A stretch of 56,501 nucleotides of DNA from Spirochaetaceae bacterium. Its GTDB lineage: Bacteria > Spirochaetota > Spirochaetia > DSM-2461. The translations under genes and the position numbers were made by a program. Under the pieces are notes generated by a model, which was given only the letters and a program-made list of their open reading frames with translations, made no database searches and was not told the DNA's origin. The DNA is taken from positions 1 through 56,501 of the forward strand of contig JADGDJ010000004.1 of assembly GCA_016744925.1 (NCBI GenBank), given 5' to 3'. Shown in pieces: positions 52,115 to 56,501 of the stretch; within the stretch, counting starts at the first letter, position 1; each line of letters begins with the position of its first letter.

Positions 52115-53691
52115 TTTAGAGAACTCCGGAATTCTGATGTTGTCATTGAAGTTCCCTTTTTAAAAATCATGGAAAAATATCTGGGATCTCTGTATCCCAC
52201 TTTTTCAGCAATCTCATAAGTTTTCAATTCTGTTGTCTTCAGCAGCAGTTTTGCCTTATCTACCCTTACAGAGGTAAGGTATTCTACAAATGTTTTATTT
52301 GTTCCCTCTTTGAACACTGCTGAAAAGTGACTGGGCGAGATGTATAAGTCTCTGCATAATTCATGGAGAGAATAATCAAAAAGAGAATAATTCTTTTCTA
52401 TTAACTGTTTTGCTTTCACTAATCTTTGAATAGATGTGTTCTCTCTTTTTTCTTTAATGACCCGAGAGACTTCTTTAATAATCCCCTTTAGCCAATTGGA
52501 GGCTTCGTCGATAGATTCCCAATCGGGACGATCCATCAAGCTGCTGAACATGGAATTCCTGTCAATCGGTGACAATAGATCTGTCTCTTCAATGAATGAT
52601 AAGAGAATAAAAAATAACCTGTTAATGTGGAATATGGCATCCTTTGTGGTTATATAAAATTCTTTGAGCTTCGAAAAATACTGATCGATCACTTCGACAG
52701 CCTTTTCTGTCTTATCCCCCAGTAAAATTTCTGTAAAGGAATCCTCTAACCTCTTTCTCCACTCGGGATCCGGTTGGTTTTTATCTCTCAGTTCGCTTAT
52801 GTGCTGGAACCCCCTGGATCCCGTCAGTTGGAGATAGGTCATACTGTTCTTTGCTCCGTCATAGGATATTTTCAAGTCTTCAATTTTTGATACAGCTTTG
52901 CCGATTCCAATCAACGGCGGTGTTATTTTTAGATGGGATTTTAATTTATTCATTATTTGACTGGTTAAATCCAAAGTTGATTGTGACAGGATTTCTTCAT
53001 TTTCACCCTGCAGGAAAATAACGATCTGTTCATCTCTGTTCTGGAATAATTCATCTCCCTTTTTTAGGAAATCAGCTACAGTTTCCTCTTTTTCCAAACG
53101 TATAAACTCATCTTCTTCCGGGCTGACAGAAACAATAAGAATCTGGTAACTTTTTTGTCGATCGTGGAGTTGAATGAAATCTTTTCTCTGATTCCATTCT
53201 TTTTTTCGCATTCTCCCACCAACCATTCTGTAGAGGAATCTTTTTTTTAATAAGGGAAAACTCTTCTGCAGCTTTTCTTCTAAAAGAGCGCGGTCTTTTA
53301 AATTGCTGTGATGTGAGGTCAGAGTTACTGCTGTTTTTTGAATGATCTCGGTAAATTCCGCCGAAGTGACAGGTTTTAAAACCAGTTCCATGATCGAATC
53401 ATATTTTATTGCTTCTCTGGCATATTCAAAATCATCATAACCAGTCAGAAGAAGAATTTTAATCTCGGGATATTGAAGCGAAACGATTTTGCTTAATTCA
53501 AGACCATCAATTTTAGGCATGCAAATATCTGAAATAATCAGATCGACAGAGTTATTCTTCAAGTAATCAAGAACCTGGCTGCCATCTTCGAATGTTCCTT
53601 TAAAATCATAACCGCATTCTTTCCAGGGGATTCGGCTGCGGAATCCCTCGCGAATAATATCTTCATCATCAACAAATAAAACTTTGAACAA
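52111..53691 (-). CDS. AraC-type response regulator, YesN type
   Basis: The 526-residue protein has a receiver domain (FKVLFVDDEDIIREGFRS; Asp55 in LIISDICMPK; late Lys in LVLKPVTSAEF) and a C-terminal AraC domain (LCRDLYISPSHFSAVFKE, then KVGYRDPRYFSMIFKKGTSM). The family start MFKVLFVDDE is encoded by a TTG at 53691, with GAGG six bases upstream; a TTG at 53703 is possible but adds unrelated residues. It probably activates the downstream ADP-ribosylglycohydrolase-like and Mgl transporter genes. Confidence 0.9.
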   Translation of the reverse strand: MFKVLFVDDEDIIREGFRSRIPWKECGYDFKGTFEDGSQVLDYLKNNSVDLIISDICMPKIDGLELSKIVSLQYPEIKILLLTGYDDFEYAREAIKYDSIMELVLKPVTSAEFTEIIQKTAVTLTSHHSNLKDRALLEEKLQKSFPLLKKRFLYRMVGGRMRKKEWNQRKDFIQLHDRQKSYQILIVSVSPEEDEFIRLEKEETVADFLKKGDELFQNRDEQIVIFLQGENEEILSQSTLDLTSQIMNKLKSHLKITPPLIGIGKAVSKIEDLKISYDGAKNSMTYLQLTGSRGFQHISELRDKNQPDPEWRKRLEDSFTEILLGDKTEKAVEVIDQYFSKLKEFYITTKDAIFHINRLFFILLSFIEETDLLSPIDRNSMFSSLMDRPDWESIDEASNWLKGIIKEVSRVIKEKRENTSIQRLVKAKQLIEKNYSLFDYSLHELCRDLYISPSHFSAVFKEGTNKTFVEYLTSVRVDKAKLLLKTTELKTYEIAEKVGYRDPRYFSMIFKKGTSMTTSEFRSSLK

Positions 53692-53700
53692 GAGAAACCT

Positions 53701-53855
53701 CAATAAAAATCCTCGGAGCAGAGCTCCGATTATTGTTCGACACCTTGTGTCGTTTGTTCAGTACAGTAAATTATGCACTTCATGAATTCGGAGAGGGTGC
53801 GACTAGTCGCGAGGAATACACCGCCCTCATCTCCGGAGCAAGCACCGAAGTATTC
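53701..53855. repeat. Cluster of hairpin elements upstream of the sugar module
   Basis: TCGGAGC-AGA-GCTCCGA (53713-53729) is a 7-bp stem with a 3-nt loop, framed by CAATAA and TTATTG. CGACAC-CTT-GTGTCG (53738-53752) follows, then the palindrome GCGACTAGTCGC (53799-53810). GAATAC (53814-53819) and GTATTC (53850-53855) enclose CTCCGGAG. The style matches the arrays at 37.8 and 45.0 kb. The rest of the gap to 54052 is AT-rich with no gene seen; it should hold the promoter of the regulator gene. Confidence 0.7.
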
Positions 53856-54052
53856 TGGCCCACCGAATAAACAAATTTTAATTAGTATACCCTGCAATAT
53901 CCTATTTTTGGAACAAATCTTAAAATTCTCATACAGTTCAATGTTGTTTACACAATGAGAGAAATGTCAGGTGACCTGGAGCAGAAAATGACCATTGATT
54001 TGTTACGGGTATTTACTACTTACCTGTATTCTCGGTCTTATTAAAAAAAAGC

Positions 54053-54081
54053 TGTACACTCTTTATATTCTAGTGTACTAT
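54053..54081 (+). promoter_or_regulatory. Sugar kinase promoter with inverted-repeat operator (leaderless start)
   Basis: TGTACA at 54053-54058 and TACTAT at 54076-54081 are spaced by 17 bp. The ATG at 54089 is 7 bases after the -10 and has no Shine-Dalgarno. Perfect 7-bp arms GTACACT (54054-54060) and AGTGTAC (54072-54078), 11 bp apart, overlay both promoter boxes. A repressor bound there would block the promoter; its gene is not identified. Confidence 0.7.
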
Positions 54082-54088
54082 AACACTT

Positions 54089-55606
54089 ATGAGAGATTAT
54101 ATTTTAGTATTCGATTTAGGGACTACAAGTCTGAAGACCGTACTTTTTACAAAGGATCTTGAAATAATAGCTTCCTGTGATAAAGAGTATCCAACTAGTT
54201 ACCCTCATTCTAATTGGGCTGAACACGATCCTGAAGATTGGTGGAAGGCCATAATTGAAGCGACAGATGATGTGGTTCACAACGCTGGGATCAAGCCTGA
54301 AGATGTGAAGGTCATCGCTATAGATACTATGACTCCTGTACTTGTTGCTGTTGATAACACAGGGAATAGTCTGAGACCGGCGATCATCTGGATGGATAGG
54401 AGGGCTTCAGAGCAATGTGAAGAAATTGATGAAAAAATTGGTTCCAGACTTTTTGAAATAAATGGAAATCATAACGATCCCTCCAATCTTGCACCTAAAA
54501 TTATGTGGGTGAAGGATAATGAACCGGAGATATATGAGAAAACAGATAAGTTCCTCTATGCCAGTTCCTTTCTCGTAAATCGCATGACCGGAAAAATGGT
54601 CGTGGACAAAACACAATGCGGCTTAAGTCAGCTCTGTGATACAAAAACGAGTGAATGGAGTTTGGAACTCATTGAGGGATGCGGTCTCGATCGCAATAAA
54701 CTTCCTGAGATAGTCGATTCAACTGAGATTGTGGGAAGTCTGACAACTCACGCAGCGGCCTTAATGGGATTGAGTGAAGGGGCACTTGTTATTGCCGGAG
54801 CCATGGATAATGTGGCCGCAGGGCTGGGTTCCGGTGTGTTTGACGATGGCCAGGTGTATATCTCTGCAGGAACTGCAACAAACGGCTGTGTCTGTTCTAG
54901 TACACCAATATATGATAATGCTCTCCATGTCTATCACCATATTGTTCCTGATCGCTGGCTGAGTGTAGCCGGAGTCGATTACGGAGGAGCAGGGCTGAAA
55001 TGGTTCAATAATCTTCTGGGCAATACGACAATTCCCGAACTTATCCTTGAAGCGGAAAAAAAAGGGAAATCAAAAACTTCCATGGTATTTCTCCCTTTTA
55101 TGGTCGGTCAGAGGGCTCCTCTCTGGAATAGTGAGACTCGGGGTGTGGTTTTCGGACTTGATCCCTCGGTGGACAGAGCAGATCTGGCACAGCTCTTTAT
55201 GGAGGGTAATGCTTTAGGGGTGAAAAACATCTTTAAAAAAGTTGAAGATTTGGGATTGAACATCGATGAAGTTAAGCTGACCGGAGGCTGCTCCAGAAGT
55301 GATTATTACAGTCAGATTTTTGCCGATGTGACGGGGAAATCAGTAGAGGTTGCTGGTGAAACTGATGTCGCTTCTCTCGGGATGGCCATGGCTGCCGCAT
55401 ACGCTATGGGATATTACAATAGCTTTACTGAAATGACAGGTCTTATCAGAAACCGCTCCTCTTTTACACCGGATAGTACAGCGGTTGATTATTATGACGA
55501 TATATTTGATCTCTTCAAATCTCTATTTGAACAGCTGGAATCTCAATATAAAAAATTAAATTCAATTCGTGAAAAATATGAAAATATAAAGGAGCAGACA
55601 AAATGA
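54089..55606 (+). CDS. FGGY-family sugar kinase (xylulokinase-like)
   Basis: The 505-residue kinase has the FGGY pattern: FDLGTTSLKTVLF (phosphate 1 motif), IIWMDRRASEQCEEI, AGAMDNVAAGLGSGVFDDGQ, YISAGTATNG (phosphate 2) and KLTGGCSRSDYYSQIFADVT (adenosine motif). It resembles xylulokinase most, but substrate in this family cannot be read from motifs alone. It overlaps the following dehydrogenase gene by 4 bases. It is divergent from the sugar-sensing module, so it may act on the sugar imported by that system. Confidence 0.85.
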   Translation: MRDYILVFDLGTTSLKTVLFTKDLEIIASCDKEYPTSYPHSNWAEHDPEDWWKAIIEATDDVVHNAGIKPEDVKVIAIDTMTPVLVAVDNTGNSLRPAIIWMDRRASEQCEEIDEKIGSRLFEINGNHNDPSNLAPKIMWVKDNEPEIYEKTDKFLYASSFLVNRMTGKMVVDKTQCGLSQLCDTKTSEWSLELIEGCGLDRNKLPEIVDSTEIVGSLTTHAAALMGLSEGALVIAGAMDNVAAGLGSGVFDDGQVYISAGTATNGCVCSSTPIYDNALHVYHHIVPDRWLSVAGVDYGGAGLKWFNNLLGNTTIPELILEAEKKGKSKTSMVFLPFMVGQRAPLWNSETRGVVFGLDPSVDRADLAQLFMEGNALGVKNIFKKVEDLGLNIDEVKLTGGCSRSDYYSQIFADVTGKSVEVAGETDVASLGMAMAAAYAMGYYNSFTEMTGLIRNRSSFTPDSTAVDYYDDIFDLFKSLFEQLESQYKKLNSIREKYENIKEQTK

Positions 55607-56501
55607 TATCTGCACTCAGAAATGGTTTGAAAACAGTCAGACCGGTAGAAAAAGAAATCCCTGCAATAAATGAAAATGAAGTGCTGATCAAAGTATCTTT
55701 TGCCGGGATCTGTGGTTCTGATATTCATCGGGTTGCCGAAGATCTCGAGAAGTGGGACAGGATAGTTCTCGGGCATGAGTTTTCCGGCTTAATTGAAAAA
55801 ATAGGCTCCAAAGTGGAAGGGTTTCGAGTCGGTCAGAAAGTTTCTGCTGCACCACTTGTTCCCTGTCATGAATGTGATGCCTGTAAAGAGGGAAATTTCT
55901 CACTTTGTAAGGGGTATACATTTATCGGCTCCAGAAAAGACGGTGCTTTTGCCGAATATGTTGTTTTTCCCGCTGAAAATCTCGTTCCCTTAAGTGATGA
56001 TTTTCCCCTCGTCAAAGGAGCCTTGATTGAACCGGTAACGGTTTGTCTCCACCCTATTCTACGTCTGGGAAATCTTCTGGGCAAAACTGTTGCTGTAACA
56101 GGATTGGGAGGCATTGGTCTTTTAGCTGTTCAGATTTTTAAATCTATGGGTGTTAAAAATATTATTGTCAGTGATGTTATTGATGAAAAGATTCAACTGG
56201 CTCTCAAATTAGGCGCAACTCATGGTGTCAATGTCCTGAAAGAAAATCTGAGTGAAGTAGCAGCGTCCCTGGGAGGTGCGGAAATAGTATTTGAAGCATC
56301 GGGAACATTGCCGGGAAAAAAATCAGCCATTGAGATTGCCAAAGGTAGAGGTACTATACTTCTCGTGGGTACAAATCCCTCTGAAGAAGTTCGGATGGAT
56401 GGACTTTTGTTTGAATTGATCTCCCGGAAAGAGCTCAATATGGTTGGTTCATGGATGAATTATTCCAACCCATGGCCCGGTCGAGAATGGTCTATCGCTG
56501 C
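55603..56501 (+). CDS. Zinc-dependent alcohol/polyol dehydrogenase, 3' end outside window
   Basis: The 299 visible residues show a medium-chain dehydrogenase: catalytic zinc site AGICGSDIHR and LGHEFSG, structural zinc Cys cluster (CHECDACKEGNFSLC, about 87-101), and cofactor motif VTGLGGIGLLAVQIFKSMGV (about 166-185). The pattern fits sorbitol or galactitol-1-phosphate dehydrogenases (GutB/GatD type). An AAAGGAG lies before the ATG. With the preceding FGGY kinase it suggests polyol or pentose catabolism. Confidence 0.85.
   Translation, partial: MISALRNGLKTVRPVEKEIPAINENEVLIKVSFAGICGSDIHRVAEDLEKWDRIVLGHEFSGLIEKIGSKVEGFRVGQKVSAAPLVPCHECDACKEGNFSLCKGYTFIGSRKDGAFAEYVVFPAENLVPLSDDFPLVKGALIEPVTVCLHPILRLGNLLGKTVAVTGLGGIGLLAVQIFKSMGVKNIIVSDVIDEKIQLALKLGATHGVNVLKENLSEVAASLGGAEIVFEASGTLPGKKSAIEIAKGRGTILLVGTNPSEEVRMDGLLFELISRKELNMVGSWMNYSNPWPGREWSIA

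Noticed and set aside
53692-54052. A hidden gene or RNA in the long gap before the sugar kinase
   Set aside because: Only hairpin elements and AT-rich promoter-like DNA are visible; no frame with a start and ribosome binding site and no tRNA-like fold.

Overview
The window looks like chromosomal DNA of a spirochaete of the Spirochaetales (free-living Spirochaeta/Oceanispirochaeta type). This is inferred from the solute-binding proteins, whose signal peptides end in FANGQSE and FAAGQQEAG, a hallmark of that group, and from the moderately AT-rich base use, the double-membrane gene content and the many sugar-acid and sugar uptake genes. I see no rRNA, tRNA, CRISPR array, insertion sequence or phage gene.

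Positions 1-25068 are mostly a pectin/uronate catabolic island. On the minus strand lie a two-component system, a TRAP transporter (dctPQM), a YcxB-like membrane protein and a DlgD-type reductase cut by the window edge. Divergent from these are kdgF, an IclR regulator, kduI and kduD, followed by the decayed remains of a second kdgF. Next come a LacI regulator and uxaC, uxaE, uxaA and uxaB. After a four-gene DUF2796/ABC/DUF3299 metal-related cassette and some small envelope genes, a second IclR gene heads eda and kdgK. Together these genes take hexuronates and unsaturated uronates through KDG and KDPG to pyruvate and glyceraldehyde-3-phosphate. Four copies of a TGTAACCGCTTACA-like LacI operator lie in the kdgF/kinase, uxaC/uxaE and uxaB upstream regions. 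They tie most of the island into one regulon.

Positions 25129-33141 hold a class 3 lipase, a Sel1-repeat protein, and a minus-strand operon encoding a four-subunit 2-oxoacid:ferredoxin oxidoreductase, MarC, a phosphotransacylase, a GntR regulator and an aminotransferase. This is a plausible amino-acid fermentation unit. Positions 33336-39229 encode a membrane protein, a winged-helix regulator, an RND exporter, a LolA-like periplasmic protein and an outer-membrane barrel, behind a perfect 29-bp palindrome. Positions 39287-43835 are small housekeeping genes (DHH phosphoesterase, cupin, SIMPL lipoprotein, CPBP protease, mutY).

Positions 43944-53691 form a minus-strand sugar module: response regulator, kinase and membrane-anchored sugar-binding protein (a three-component sensor), an ADP-ribosylglycohydrolase-family protein, and an Mgl-type ABC transporter. 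Divergent from it are an FGGY sugar kinase and a zinc alcohol dehydrogenase that runs off the window.

Two patterns go beyond ordinary annotation. First, at least six genes start 6-9 nt after a good -10 box and lack a Shine-Dalgarno sequence, which predicts leaderless mRNAs. Second, three intergenic regions carry hairpins of different sequence but common architecture: an inner 5-7 bp stem with a 2-3 nt loop, usually nested inside an outer stem.
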